From: Nephrocerus scutellatus
Taxonomy: Eukaryota; Arthropoda; Insecta; Diptera; Pipunculidae
DNA: 64,000 nt
Direction: 5' to 3'
NCBI GenBank assembly: GCA_947095585.1
Contig: OX352762.1
Location: 117,706,930 to 117,770,929, forward strand
Shown here one piece after another: positions 58,101-64,000 of the stretch. The translations under genes were made by a program, and so were the position numbers. How positions within the stretch are numbered: position 1 is the stretch's first letter; every line of letters starts with the position of its first letter. The notes under the pieces were generated by a model. That model was given only the letters and a program-made list of their open reading frames with translations, searched no databases and was not told the DNA's origin.

Positions 58101-61100
58101 GAGAAAACAAATTAATATTTGTTTCCATGTTTTGCGGGAATTTTCCATGATACATGCGGGGATTTACAATGTTCTTACCGCTATTGCTGTATAAATATAA
58201 TTTCATATACAGGGTTTATCTGAATACGTGGCAATTCCCGTATTAATTTTTTTTTTTTATATAATTCGCGCACGCTTCAAGGGGTTCGCACCCTTATAAT
58301 GCTCGGCTATATGCTTGGCACAGCGTGGGCGTTAAGGAAGAGGAGGAGAAAAGAGGAGATGTCTATGAGCTTGTGTTTTGAATGCGTGTGGATCATAGTG
58401 ATATGGGAAGACAGAGCTTGGCAGAGCATTGCACATACGTGTTGTACGGCTGAAGAACGAATCCCTGAATTTAACTGTACGTCCGAAGATGGGCTTGAGG
58501 GTAAGCTGATGAGCATTTAGAGCGCTACGAGTACTGCGGTTGAAGGAGAGGTGGCATGCAGCTGGCTATTTCTCTTGAGCACCGCTGGTAGAAGAAACGA
58601 TAAGACAGTGACAAGCAAGAACGTTCCTGCGGTGTTCAAGCAAATCTATTGATTTCGCTATATTTTCGTCACCGATAAGTTTTATCGCGCGGTTTTGTAT
58701 TCTATCTAGCTGATGCAAAGAAGTCTTAGGCGCACCAGACCAGATATGGCAATTGTACTCAAGTTTTGGGCGAATAAAAGCCTTGTATGTGGTAGCCAGA
58801 TCAGAGGGAGAGAAATATTTCTTGCACCGGGCTAGAAAACCTAAACATTTCGCAGCATTTTTAGCGATGGTAAATATGTGGTCATTCCAACGAAGCTTGT
58901 CGTTAACGCACAAGCAAAGCACTCCCTGCCGTGGCCGTAGCGGTTAAAGACAAAAAACAAACATGGCTTAGACTTTAAATAACTTCCAACCTATTAACTA
59001 TTAAACACATCGAGCTACAAGGCTGGTATTGATATTTTTAGAAAGAAAATTACCTAACATGAAACAATTTATTTTATTTCATGTCTTTAAAATTAAAGAA
59101 TTGTGTCTATTTGTTAAAAACTTTATTTTCAAATGTGATTAATAAAATGGGGAGATAACAATCGAGTAGAATTTAACGCGCTTCCAAATCCCAATGCTGC
59201 CACCTGTTGTCTAAGCGAATCCTAAATCACATGCCATTATCTATGAATGACACTTGCATCGAGGAAACAAAAAATCACGCAATTCTTGGTATGTGCGTTA
59301 ACGACAAGCTTCGTTGGAATGACCACATATTTATAATAATATTTGGCGCGACAGACCATTGCGGTCCAAGGCCTAACTTCTCGCGACAATTTGTGCTGCA
59401 CATGTTAATTTTTTGCACAAATGACCACATATTTATCTTCGCCAAAAATGCTGCGGTAAGTTTAGGTTTTCAAACCCGGTGCAAAAAAAATTTCACACCC
59501 TCTGACTATCTACAAGGCTTTTATTCGCCCTAAATCTGAGTATAATCTTCATACTGCCTTGCTCAGCTCGATAAAGTACAAGACCGTGCGATAAAACTTA
59601 TCGGTGACGAAAACATTACGAAATCAATAGATTCGCTTGAATACTGCAGGAACGTTTTCAGCTTGTCACTGTTTTATCGCACCAACGGTGCTCAAGAAAA
59701 ATAGCCAGTTGCATTCCACTTCTCCTTGAATTCAACCCCAATACTCGTGGCGCTCTAAGGGTAAAGGTAAAAAAAAGGTAAAAAGGTAAACGACAAAACC
59801 GAACGAAAAGCTTAGCTAATTTCTCTCATTCTTTAATTTACCCATAATGAACTTTATGTTAATTTTTTTTTTACCTAAAAACTCTGCCCCAGAGCGAGCT
59901 CGAGCGCAGATTTTTTCAAAAGGGAAATCGAACACGAAAGGCGAAAATCTTTTGTTTACATTTTTTTGTTGCATGTGTTGTTGTTGTGTTAGTATAAAGA
60001 GGGGTAAATCGCCCAAAATATAGAGATCTGTTTTCGCTCTACGGTAGAGTCGTTTTGAAGGGGAAACGAACAACTTGACAGCCAAAACAAACTCTGGGAC
60101 AGAGTTTTACGAGAAAAAAAACGACATTAGCAACTACTTGCTTTCTTCCACGTTAGTTAACGAACATTTGACGAAACCGGCCAAAATTATATTATGGTCA
60201 CAGAATACGAATTGCATGTATCGAGTCGTTCACATCAGCTAAATTAATCCAACTCAAGTCCATTATAGTTGGCCCTAAAGCCTTTACTGGCTTTTTGACA
60301 TTGACAGATCTTAAAAAAAAGTTTAAGAGTGATTCTAGATTTAAATACAAATTTGTTATGTCCTTATTTTAAAACCCTATACTTCTGCTACAATTGCTAT
60401 ATTCATTTAGTGTAAATTATTAAGAGTTAATTTTTAGATTATGTCAAATATCAAAAAAGAATTAGAGACAATTGTAATTTAAAACTTATAAAGCGACGTT
60501 ACATCATCTACACAGAAACACTTATTTGTATTCGGGAGCTTTAAAATAGTATTAATTAACGTCTCATAGCTTCGTTAGTAGCCATGTAACTGAGGGCGCA
60601 AAATAATTGACATTTGGCTTAGTAAGGATTTTTTCATTCAATGGGACAATAGCCGCGTTCCCTGCAAGGATATTTAGAAAGAACTAATTTATTGCTTTGA
60701 ATGTCGCTAGTAGATATTTTTTAAATTGCGTAAGCTTCGAAACGGGTTACAAAATTCACCATTAAAATCGAATATAACGGAGGGTAGGATCAAAAATTTA
60801 TTTCAAAGCATCTTACGTTTAGACGACCAACCGACGAAATGTTTAAATGCGGCAGAGCACAACACAACATGGTTTATCTAATTGCAAGTGTGTCCAACAG
60901 GGAATGGTCAGGAAACCGCACTAAATTTACTCACTTGCAATATTGCACCAAACGCCAGCAATCCCTTTTGACATTTCCCATTCACACCAATGACTTCCAC
61001 CAACTTGTCGAATGCTTTTTGAGTCTCATTAATCTTCAAAAAGAGGACACCTATTTCTGTCAGAATCTCAGTATTTTCTGGAGAAATCCTATTTTTTTTT

Positions 61101-61623
61101 AAAAAAAGAAAAAATAGTTTTTTGAAATCAGTTAAACGGGTATCTGCGTAACAAACGTACTGCAAACAACTTTCGAGCACTTCGATTGCCTTGATGTACT
61201 CCTTCTCCTTGCGATAAATTTCGGCCAGCCTTTGGAAACTTTCCGATTTCTTTCCACATTGTACAGCTTTCTGAAAGTATTGTTTTGCCTCGTCTTGTTC
61301 CTGACATTCTGTTTGTATTACATGCCTTTTAGTCGCCGCCGACCTTAGGAGTAGTTCACCGATGTAATGGAATATTTCATTGTCCGGGCGAGGTGAGAGA
61401 TTTTCTGCTTCGCGGAATACACCAAGTGCCTGATTGAATCGCCCCATAAGGTACCTGCAATTGACAATCAAAAATTTCAGTTTAAATTAAAATACAATTT
61501 CAAGATTTACAAAGTTTTGCCAATTTCCTTGTATGTTTCGATGTTTTTGGAGTTTAAATCAATTGCACTCTGAAGGTTTCGCAACGCTTCCAAGAAATGT
61601 CCTTCCTCACGGTCAATAAGTCC
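42723..61623 (-). CDS. BBS4: BBS4, BBSome tetratricopeptide-repeat subunit (seven exons seen)
   Basis: Exons in transcript order: 61623-61511, 61454-61161, 61088-60935, 57756-57634, 57311-57227, 43175-43089, 42985-42765 (or to a stop at 42723). All junctions are GT-AG and the phases agree; they total 1,077 nt, 359 codons. The TPR text follows animal BBS4 block by block: GLIDREEGHFLEAL, LYLMGRFNQALGVF, ISPENTEILTEIGVLFL, ELWNNIGLCFFKKKKF, AVSCLRKSAWLSPLN, QQYASAFHTLAAAI and NPLIYLNFALF. BBS4 is a TPR superhelix in the BBSome coat that moves membrane proteins in cilia; in flies, cilia are limited to sensory neurons and sperm. N-terminal exons were not found and may lie beyond the copia element or the window. 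The ~14 kb intron 5 hosts the errantivirus. Confidence 0.9.
43089..43175 (-). CDS. BBS4: BBS4 exon f
   Basis: Acceptor TTTTTAAG. Completes the split Ala codon and reads QQYASAFHTLAAAINLRK to CYMLLG, donor GTAAGT. Confidence 0.88.
43255..43378 (+). repeat. Helentron-like repeat, copy 5 (in BBS4 3' intron region)
   Basis: 'AAAATCGGGCTTTAGGAAGA', 'TTAAAAATTGATCACAAGAT', slot CCAACCAGCCAGCCACG, end 'GAAGTTAATATAGAGAATTT'. Only the terminal half is present. Confidence 0.65.
43380..44840. other. BBS4 intron 5, left part, nothing recognised
   Basis: Only short frames without domains. Confidence 0.45.
44850..45393 (-). repeat. Helentron-like repeat, copy 6, left half with GGTCGTC minisatellite
   Basis: On the + strand: the end signature 'AAATTCTCTATATTAACTTC', about nine GGTCGTC units (44888-44955), the conserved 'GGAATCTTGCGATCAATTTT', then a tandem array of ~115-120 bp units each with 'GATTTTCTTCAAATTTTATA', 'TGTATCTCCGATAGACAACA' and a GACCCCGG-rich box. 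The array is split at 45393 by the errantivirus and resumes at 54785. Confidence 0.75.
45394..45956 (-). repeat. Errantivirus 3' LTR
   Basis: 563 bp, identical by eye to the 5' LTR, with the same internal repeat triplet. Confidence 0.95.
45957..45969 (-). other. Polypurine tract of the errantivirus
   Basis: AAGGGGGGAGGAG on the minus strand, directly before the 3' LTR; the start site for plus-strand DNA synthesis. Confidence 0.9.
45970..46385 (-). other. Errantivirus 3' untranslated region with homopolymer
   Basis: Between env and the polypurine tract. Contains a long A run on the minus strand (T run at about 46139-46196 on +) and other A-rich low-complexity sequence. Confidence 0.85.
46386..48188 (-). 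CDS. env: Errantivirus Env (baculovirus-F-like envelope glycoprotein)
   Basis: 600 residues, type I membrane glycoprotein of insect errantiviruses. N-terminal signal segment about residues 12-34 (FNFSYLILVCALSAAAA core); surface part; a furin-like cleavage motif RLTKR at 131-135, followed by a glycine-containing hydrophobic segment in the place of the fusion peptide; a coiled-coil-prone region; numerous N-glycosylation sequons; one transmembrane helix at about 558-578 and a short basic cytoplasmic tail. The frame is uninterrupted. Expressed presumably from a spliced message; an acceptor-like TTTTCAATTTCAG lies about 50 bases inside the frame. It is described as found; function is inferred from the family. 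Confidence 0.92.
   Translation of the reverse strand: MTHTKYQNIKTRIFCVFNFSYLILVCALSAAAAQLHQQLPLNTTGVYLEPIGVLEKSFTKWTFLFYFNNSITNTNAKTLKKNINTLSDLCENTTKEYPIGRCKMTLQMLKHSLNEVQQNNRMLDGILLGTRLTKRSTTITNGGLFNGIGYIQKFLFGTMDSQDAVKIENALQTLSENQNSLYHMTKEQLTIISNVFDALNDTTRSVNNNFNLITKEIKENSAKLVNLTNFEKILHSFDEMSYLISICASQILAKQAELLDILQEAKLGRLDSRFLNSDIFIATLNQIQAELPHNVRFPQKISRLNLPIINSLATTTPIYVNGNFMIQVSIPMVNEEFNLFRITPLPTKYLEHTYRYVSTGSELVAVNENYRRYIFLSINDLEKCITSEPEHFVCQQNFVIHNYDMNNCIIQLISGNPNPQICEYRVFQLKHELWFTLKNKNSWLYVMPEPKNVRIICGDTPHTIKLSDSGILKIKPYCKAVTNEIYLQASNDIYNKVPILYHFQAIPVIEKIDIPSNLSQISSHIIHVEKLNLDKFSINVKDLVRKDTSFITIKHETLYISTSTLIAICLICILIHVIKKYFKIKVSVNKEAGENVAENP
48198..52157 (-). CDS. pol: Errantivirus Pol (protease, RT, RNase H, integrase)
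   Basis: About 1,319 codons, open from inside the end of gag; no ATG is needed, and the first codon listed is a TTG in an already open -1 frame. Residues ~3-135 are an alternating Gln-Asn tract. Then: protease LLDTGAS (~262); RT with KWRVVIDYRKL (~565), TTLDLVDGFHQI and CLVYLDDIVIY (catalytic YLDD, ~672); RNase H with FYITSDAS (~817) and ITDHKPL; integrase with the H-H-C-C zinc finger (GGHQGVKR ... CELCQK, ~983-1015), LDIVGPLP, LTDQGTNF and the Glu of SLERSHR (DDE triad), and a C-terminal VGDKVLLEI domain. All catalytic residues are present and there are no stops. It ends ten bases before env starts. Confidence 0.95.
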   Translation of the reverse strand: MCVNQNQNQNQNQNQNQNQNQNQNQNQNQNQNQNQNQNQNQNQNQNQNQNQNQNQNQNQNQNQNQNQNQNQNQNQNQNQNQNQNQNQNQNQNQNQNQNQNQNQNQNQNQNQNQNQNQNQNQNQNQNQNQNQNQNQNRKTNSQNQIQIELSQKYKSDSLNRTIPHAKSEKVPGHRMPNRDSNPEKVRKQTIKQNILLNEHHHQNRSQSQIRRLHQFLTRSLDTESSSAKQIANISSINRASTFKSEIKIKSQESKAKSNIMLLDTGASLSLIKLGTLKLNAEVNLKNVIELTGIGKTSTSTLGTILLNIEITPGQHLKHPFHIVPQNFPITQDGIIGEDFFRKFNAIVDYNDNIFVYHYKNRQFTVDFSNEWKTLTIPARTEKWVKYGPVKEKMEQIYFSQEIAPRVYSASTITAPKDGYVFISILNTNNEDVSIKNLSLKSENMDHYTVYNLNSISTDQVVEERLEKLKTELNLIHLNLEEKQSIEEICRNFNHLFFIEGDKLSTTSGIKHSIKTENTVPANIRPYRLAEIHKQEIRKQVNKMLQDDVIRPSTSPWNAPLLVVPKKGDQKWRVVIDYRKLNEATIPDAYPIPNIEDILGQLGDSKYFTTLDLVDGFHQIEITEEDKEKTAFSTTNGHFEFNRMPFGLRNAPPTFQRLMNVVLSGLQGFMCLVYLDDIVIYGKNLQDHNKKLIEVFKALDKFNLKIKLSKCKFLQTEVMYLGHVITADGVKPDPDKIAAINNIEIPKTQKQIKSFLGLSGYYRKFIKNYSQIANPLNKLLRKDVPFKWDAFCDESFRKLKKSIVQPPILIYPNFAKTFYITSDASNEAIGAVLSQRDSNDNDLPIAFASRILNKAEKNYSTIEKEALAVVWAVTHFRPYVFGRHFEVITDHKPLVWMFNLKDPSSRIMRWRIKLEEYDFTVSHKAGHLNTNADALSRLNVPEINVVTRSCSKMTPGEPEQDNHVTEITDPVKIKQILFEFHDTPLGGHQGVKRTLKRIRKAYKWKNMYVDIKKYIMSCELCQKNKVYTRNKIPMVITTTAKVPFERIALDIVGPLPITENNNKYILTFQDDLTKFVQAIAIPNQEARTVAEALIKKIVCTFGIPQTILTDQGTNFTSELFKNICKTLKIHKIQTSPYHPQSNGSLERSHRTLGDYLRNYASKDQTNWDQYMDYAIFCYNTTSHSSTNYSPFEALYGFEAPIPSTLNRSVQPTYNYDDYVAEIKEKMQTGYEIIRNNQIKAKEKSKTYYDQNCKETNFNVGDKVLLEIKNRVNKKLTPIFEGPYEIVEILSPENSRIKIGRKEKVIHNNLIKPYTQAHTNT
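51747..52148 (-). repeat. (AAAATC)n hexanucleotide array inside pol
   Basis: About 66 near-perfect copies of the hexamer (GATTTT on the + strand). Being a multiple of three it keeps all three minus-strand frames open, reading Gln-Asn in the pol frame, Lys-Ser or Lys-Ile in the others. It starts within a few bases of the gag stop codon. Confidence 0.97.
52148..53218 (-). CDS. gag: Errantivirus Gag
   Basis: 356 residues, structural capsid/nucleocapsid polyprotein. The capsid-like helical region includes KLIPEFDGLAKNLDRFI and the conserved VASYAERANALCDELN stretch. Two retroviral CCHC zinc knuckles sit near the C-terminus (about residues 227-240, CKHCKTKTHNTSEC, and 299-312, CKYCRNQGHSIEQC), spaced C-x2-C-x4-H-x4-C. 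Two knuckles are fewer than some Ty3/gypsy elements but more than the zero of gypsy itself. The frame stops at 52148 and overlaps the start of pol in the -1 frame, so Pol is probably made by frameshifting. Start at ATG 53218 (MISEVPRED). Confidence 0.92.
   Translation of the reverse strand: MISEVPREDSKLIDNPIVVKAPQVSLDKKLKMTTSRFNPSHAIKLIPEFDGLAKNLDRFIQLVDLQSKKAIDDADKLELVDIVKSKLTGRAYNVVIKYNDYNGWPELKDALVKNFRKCRSVQVIQTEMFQFKQGYRETVASYAERANALCDELNNANANTEDDSSNKAIRSLNSAMMLNSFCNGLNPQIKLLVKSARCKEFDEAVEIAMEEEKLLASTSNRYQNQNNMYCKHCKTKTHNTSECRTIRNYNFSPGDVRFLNNTNHRPNIQTTQPFVNRPTLNYTQPLTNRSGVDTIRSDIICKYCRNQGHSIEQCRKRVFNNNRNSGNENNYSNQGNSQRPGPTSTRSQVKDIKPCA
53219..54201 (-). other. Errantivirus leader, with a 91-codon upstream frame
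   Basis: About 1 kb between the primer site and gag. A small open frame at 53931-53656 begins MANTMFFHNYGNQN and ends at a stop overlapped by a splice-donor-like GTAAGA (donor G at 53659). This is a plausible donor for the spliced env message. The small frame shows no known domain. Confidence 0.5.
54202..54219 (-). other. Primer binding site, tRNA-Leu type
   Basis: Two bases after the 5' LTR the minus strand reads TGGTGGCAGCGGTGGGAT. This is complementary to a tRNA 3' end ATCCCACCGCTGCCA-CCA, as in the leucine isoacceptor I recall. Assigning the amino acid is from memory. Confidence 0.75.
54222..54784 (-). repeat. Errantivirus 5' LTR
   Basis: 563 bp, TGTTGTGACC to GTCGTGGGT-type end ...CCCAACA on the minus strand (TG...CA). 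Contains three copies of the 22 bp motif 'ACGCCGCGGTGGGTCGTCGG' and two of a 'GTG(C/T)(A/G)TAGCACATGT' palindromic motif on the + strand, candidate enhancer repeats. Confidence 0.95.
54785..55090 (-). repeat. Helentron-like repeat, copy 6, right half
   Basis: Continuation of the array after the provirus. 54785-54788 is the second GCGT. Two further units follow, ending with 'AATTTTTATGGGTTGTTTTT' as at 22.98 kb. Confidence 0.75.
55095..56910 (-). pseudogene. CR1/Jockey-like LINE, degenerate, in BBS4 intron 5
   Basis: Minus-strand order: endonuclease end with DRKRKTMQMDQLVNEPTRF and LNLFLTSHPNKY (56.9-56.7 kb); linker; RT entry NDLNIHKSAGLDRIPAIVLK (56.0 kb); VVALDISKAFDRVWYQALLS (motif A, 55.6 kb); FADDSTEFNAFK (motif C, 55.4 kb); VNNKLRCNDHIFAIAKYAAK (thumb, 55.2 kb). 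Several frameshifts. Same family as 30.9, 58.6 and 59.2 kb. Confidence 0.8.
57083..57122. repeat. (TA)n-rich microsatellite
   Basis: About 40 bp of alternating TA with occasional AA interruptions. Confidence 0.85.
57227..57311 (-). CDS. BBS4: BBS4 exon e
   Basis: Acceptor CATTTTAG, encodes AVSCLRKSAWLSPLNYNSL and NLSLVLTA, donor GTAAGT. Confidence 0.88.
57634..57756 (-). CDS. BBS4: BBS4 exon d
   Basis: Acceptor TTATTTCAG, 41 codons SRNDMDEALGKY to KKKKFIV, donor GTAAGT. Contains the diagnostic WNNIGLCFFKKKK. Confidence 0.9.
58566..58960 (-). pseudogene. CR1/Jockey-like LINE C-terminus in BBS4 intron 3
   Basis: The minus strand reads VNDKLRWNDHIFTIAKNAAK, FIRPKLEYNCHIWSGAPK and LDRIQNRAIKLIGD: the post-RT thumb and the LEYxxxIW region of CR1/Jockey-type elements. 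Intact over ~118 codons but without RT. Confidence 0.75.
59200..59760 (+). pseudogene. CR1/Jockey-like LINE C-terminus, opposite copy
   Basis: The plus strand reads CVNDKLRWNDHIF at 59.3 kb, is interrupted by ~85 bp, resumes with NDHIFIFAKNAA, then frameshifts through KVQDRAIKLIGDEN. Together with the copy at 58.57-58.96 kb it forms an inverted pair. Confidence 0.7.
59876..60105. mobile_element. Possible foldback/MITE bounded by CTCTG-CAGAG palindromes
   Basis: AAAACTCTGCCCCAGAG at left and AAACTCTGGGACAGAGTTT at right: each is a small hairpin, and they are also inverted copies of each other about 210 bp apart. No clear target duplication. Confidence 0.3.
60110..60830. other. BBS4 intron 3, right part, nothing recognised
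   Basis: AT-rich, no coding or repeat structure seen. Confidence 0.45.
60935..61088 (-). CDS. BBS4: BBS4 exon c
   Basis: Preceded by a 72 bp intron. Encodes ISPENTEILTEIGVLFLK and FGAILQ, donor GTGAGT, phase 0. Confidence 0.88.
61161..61454 (-). CDS. BBS4: BBS4 exon b
   Basis: Acceptor CAATTGCAG, donor GTACGT. Encodes three TPR-like units (LYLMGRFNQAL..., DEAKQYFQKAVQCG, RKEKEYIKAIEVLESCL). Confidence 0.88.
61511..61623 (-). CDS. BBS4: BBS4 exon a
   Basis: Acceptor TATATTCAG upstream, donor GTAAAT after ATTGGCAAAACTTT. Encodes GLIDREEGHFLEAL and the following TPR helix. Confidence 0.85.
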
Positions 61624-61629
61624 CTGAAT

Positions 61630-62280
61630 ATAAGTGTGTGAAAAGATAGAAACCATTAAGATTGTTTGTTTATCAAATGAAAGAATAATGTCTGCGATGA
61701 AAGATGTATCATGTAAGGCTCGGCCATTAGGAAAGACCGGGAGAAAAATTGTTTTTGTAACTTTAACTGCGAAATTAAAGTAGAGAGTGCATTCAGTAAA
61801 GATAAAAAATGTTTTTTTTATTCGTTTTCGATATTCTTTCCAATCGAGTTCGCGTGTTCGCGGAACTATTCTACTCACCGAGTACCGAGGGGGAATGAAA
61901 ATTAAATACATAGAATGATTTCTGAGATAAACTGCTAAGCGATATAAGCCTGATTTGTGCATAACAATTTGTTATAAATTATTTTTCACACGCCTATCGA
62001 CGAAGGTGACTGTTTCATACACTACAACCAAGCCTTGAAAGTAGCCGTTATATACACTAGTGAGTTAACATATAAAATTCTTTTGTTATTTACTGCAGTC
62101 ACTGCGAACACACATTCCCAGAGTAATTTTGCATTGTGCCTAACTGGTTAAGCATTAAAACCGGTTTTGTCGTGTTAAAAATAGCGTACATTACTCGATG
62201 AAAAGTATTCATCGATAAACGATAAATTCCACTTTCCTCGCTCGTTATGTAATATACTATTCTGAGTGTTCTGAGAGGAA
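61630..62280. other. Upstream intron or 5' flank of BBS4
   Basis: A minus-strand frame runs through this stretch, but its text does not resemble BBS4 and crosses a good acceptor. No N-terminal BBS4 exon recognised. Confidence 0.4.
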
Positions 62281-62284
62281 TTCC

Positions 62285-62518
62285 TGTTAGATTATATAAA
62301 TAAAAAGACCGATGATTAATATATATTACCGATTAAACAAAATAACTTTTATTATAATTGTATAATGCGTGATGTTTGCAATATGAACAAGGAGGAAGTG
62401 AAACAAAAAACATAACATACTGAAAAGTCGAACTACTTTTAGCTTTAACTTTTCACTATTGTCGCCATCTATTAACAATAATACTAATTAAATTGAATTT
62501 AAACTACGTTATCCAACA
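62285..62518 (-). repeat. Ty1/copia element 3' LTR
   Basis: 234 bp on the minus strand from TGTTGGATAACG to ATCTAACA. It directly follows the polypurine tract and has TG...CA ends. The flank at the far side reads GGAAT on the minus strand (ATTCC at 62280-62284 on +), the 5 bp that should recur beyond the 5' LTR outside this window. Confidence 0.85.
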
Positions 62519-62533
62519 TTCCTCCTCAAATTT
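62519..62533 (-). other. Polypurine tract of the copia element
   Basis: AAATTTGAGGAGGAA on the minus strand, between the pol stop and the LTR. Confidence 0.8.
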
Positions 62534-62554
62534 AATTACGTTAATGTTTTTGAT

Positions 62555-64000
62555 TTATTTTAGTCCACACAAATTGCGAAAATAAGCCAGTTTGGTTCCA
62601 GATAATGGCTTTGTACACATGTCCGCAATCATTTCTTCCGTTGGACAATATTGACATTCAACGATCCTCTTTTTTATGCAATCTTTAGTGAAATTACATT
62701 GTACGTCAATATGTTTCGACCGGTTGGTGAAACCTTCCCGAAAAATTAGTGCTAAGCAGCTTTGGTTATCTTCATACATCACAGTTGGATCGACGACATC
62801 TATTTTAAAATTACGCATAAGAGCACGTAACCAAATTACCTCACGGCAAGCCTCTGTTAAAGCTATAAACTCTGCTTCGGTTGAAGATAGAGCTACACAA
62901 GTTTGCTTTTTGCAACTCCAACTGATAACTGATCCAAAAAACATAAAAATGTAACCACTGTTAGATTTTCTATCTGATCGATCTTCGGCCCAATTGGCAT
63001 CTGCGTATCCAATCAGTTTTACATTGTCACTACCATTTAAAATCAGCTTCAATTTTATGGTGCCTTTCAAATATTTTACCACTCGCTTTAATTCATCCCA
63101 ATCTTCTTGAGTTGGATTAATTGTTTTTTGAGCTAATATTGCGACACTTGCTGCTATATCAGGACGTGTATTAATTGATACAAACAAAAGACATCCCATA
63201 AGTCTTTGATATTCAATATTATTTAACAATAATTGAGATGATGGACCCTTTTGATATTCGACCTTCAATGGCATTTTAGAACATTTCGAATTTTCCAATC
63301 CAAATCGTTTGATAATTTGATTTATGTAAGATGTTTGACTTATTTGATAGATATTATCAATAATTTCCACTTCAATTCCAACGTAACATTTGATTTGTCC
63401 TAAACTGTCAATTTGGAAACTTTTATTGAGATTATTTTGGACTTCTTTGATTTCGTTGATTTGCTTACTGGCTACTATTATGTCATCAACGTATATAATT
63501 ATATAACAACTGCCATTTTTATTATGTCTGGTGAATAGACATGGATCTTCGTCACTTTGCACGAAACCAGCTTCGACCATAACTTTATTGAGCGCCAAGT
63601 TCCATACTCTTGCTGATTGTTTTAATCCGTATAGGCTCCTCCTTAAATGACATACTAAATTTTTGTTTTCGACTTCAAAACCCGGCGGCTGATTCATATA
63701 GATTTCTTCTTTGAGCTCACTATTTAAGAATGCGGTTTTTGCATCTAGGTGATGTACCAATAACTTCTCTCTACTAGCAATCGTCAATAACAAACGGAAT
63801 GTGGTTTGTCGTGCCACTGGTGCAAATACTTCGTCGTAGTCAACACCAAATCGCTGCGAAAATCCTTGAGCAACCAATCGAGCTTTGTATCGCACAACGC
63901 TGTCATCCGCATTCGATTTTAGTTTAAAAACCCATCTACATCCGACTGTTTTTCGATCAGCTGGTAATTTAACAATTTCCCAGGTGCCATTTACTTTGTG
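62555..64000 (-). CDS. Ty1/copia Pol, RT and RNase H (partial, runs off the window)
   Basis: Open from the window edge (64000, in frame) to the stop at 62555, about 481 codons. RT: GCRWVFKLK, RYKARLVAQGFSQ, DVFAPVAR-like EVFAPVARQTTFR, HHLDAKTAFLNSEL (motif A Asp), LYGLKQSARVWN and CYIIIYVDDIIVAS (catalytic YVDD). RNase H: GYADANWAEDRSDRKSNSGY, ALSSTEAEFIALTEA and MYEDNQSCLAL with the HIDV end motif. No lesions, so this 3' half looks intact. Gag, protease and integrase would lie upstream, outside the window. Confidence 0.93.
   Translation of the reverse strand, partial: HKVNGTWEIVKLPADRKTVGCRWVFKLKSNADDSVVRYKARLVAQGFSQRFGVDYDEVFAPVARQTTFRLLLTIASREKLLVHHLDAKTAFLNSELKEEIYMNQPPGFEVENKNLVCHLRRSLYGLKQSARVWNLALNKVMVEAGFVQSDEDPCLFTRHNKNGSCYIIIYVDDIIVASKQINEIKEVQNNLNKSFQIDSLGQIKCYVGIEVEIIDNIYQISQTSYINQIIKRFGLENSKCSKMPLKVEYQKGPSSQLLLNNIEYQRLMGCLLFVSINTRPDIAASVAILAQKTINPTQEDWDELKRVVKYLKGTIKLKLILNGSDNVKLIGYADANWAEDRSDRKSNSGYIFMFFGSVISWSCKKQTCVALSSTEAEFIALTEACREVIWLRALMRNFKIDVVDPTVMYEDNQSCLALIFREGFTNRSKHIDVQCNFTKDCIKKRIVECQYCPTEEMIADMCTKPLSGTKLAYFRNLCGLK

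Noticed and set aside
61630..61962. Minus-strand extension of BBS4 exon a
   Set aside because: Crosses a good acceptor and does not resemble BBS4; taken as intron.
1..64000. CRISPR arrays, operons or prokaryotic mobile elements
   Set aside because: Introns, LINEs and LTR elements show a eukaryotic nuclear sequence; the repeats seen have no spacer pattern.

Overview
This is a repeat-laden, AT-rich stretch of an insect nuclear genome. The gene content (a ZAD zinc-finger protein, a myosuppressin-receptor-type GPCR, BBS4, a small cuticle-type secreted protein), the GT-AG introns and the transposon mix (errantivirus, copia, RTE-like and CR1/Jockey-like LINEs, mariner, Helitron/Helentron-like elements) suggest a higher dipteran, probably a fruit fly of the tephritid type. 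The species is inference.

Layout. 0-1.4 kb: nested fragments of a LINE, a Helentron-like repeat and a mariner. 1.8-3.4 kb (+): ZAD/AT-hook/C2H2 gene. 4.5-16 kb: a LINE graveyard (opposed RTE-like copies), a SINE-like pair and a degenerate ~90-130 bp tandem array. 17.2-17.5 kb (-): terminal exon of a small cuticle-like secreted protein, followed by LINE, Helentron-like and MITE debris. 24.7-29.9 kb: a second RTE-like copy whose 3' end begins a ~1.75 kb tandem segmental duplication containing a dead mariner. 32.5-37.1 kb (+): a six-exon GPCR whose splice phases close perfectly to 421 codons; its introns hold a Helitron scrap, a GGTCTTTTG minisatellite and a LINE. 38-42 kb: LINE and Ty3/gypsy gag debris plus a possible terminal exon on the minus strand. 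42.7-61.6 kb (-): BBS4, seven exons recognised, also phase-consistent (359 codons), with a ~14 kb intron. 62.3-64.0 kb (-): 3' part of a Ty1/copia element running off the window.

The most striking feature is a complete 9,391 bp errantivirus provirus (45394-54784) inside the large BBS4 intron, in the same orientation as BBS4. It has 563 bp LTRs that look identical by eye, a 4 bp GCGT target duplication, a tRNA-Leu-type primer site, a polypurine tract and open gag, pol and env. A ~400 bp hexanucleotide array at the gag-pol junction adds a ~130-residue alternating Gln-Asn tract to Pol. The provirus landed in a Helentron-like repeat that is itself a tandem array of ~115-120 bp units. Related copies of that repeat across the window carry different minisatellites at the same internal position.

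All product calls come from reading motifs and exon phase by eye. No database search, alignment or transcript evidence was available.
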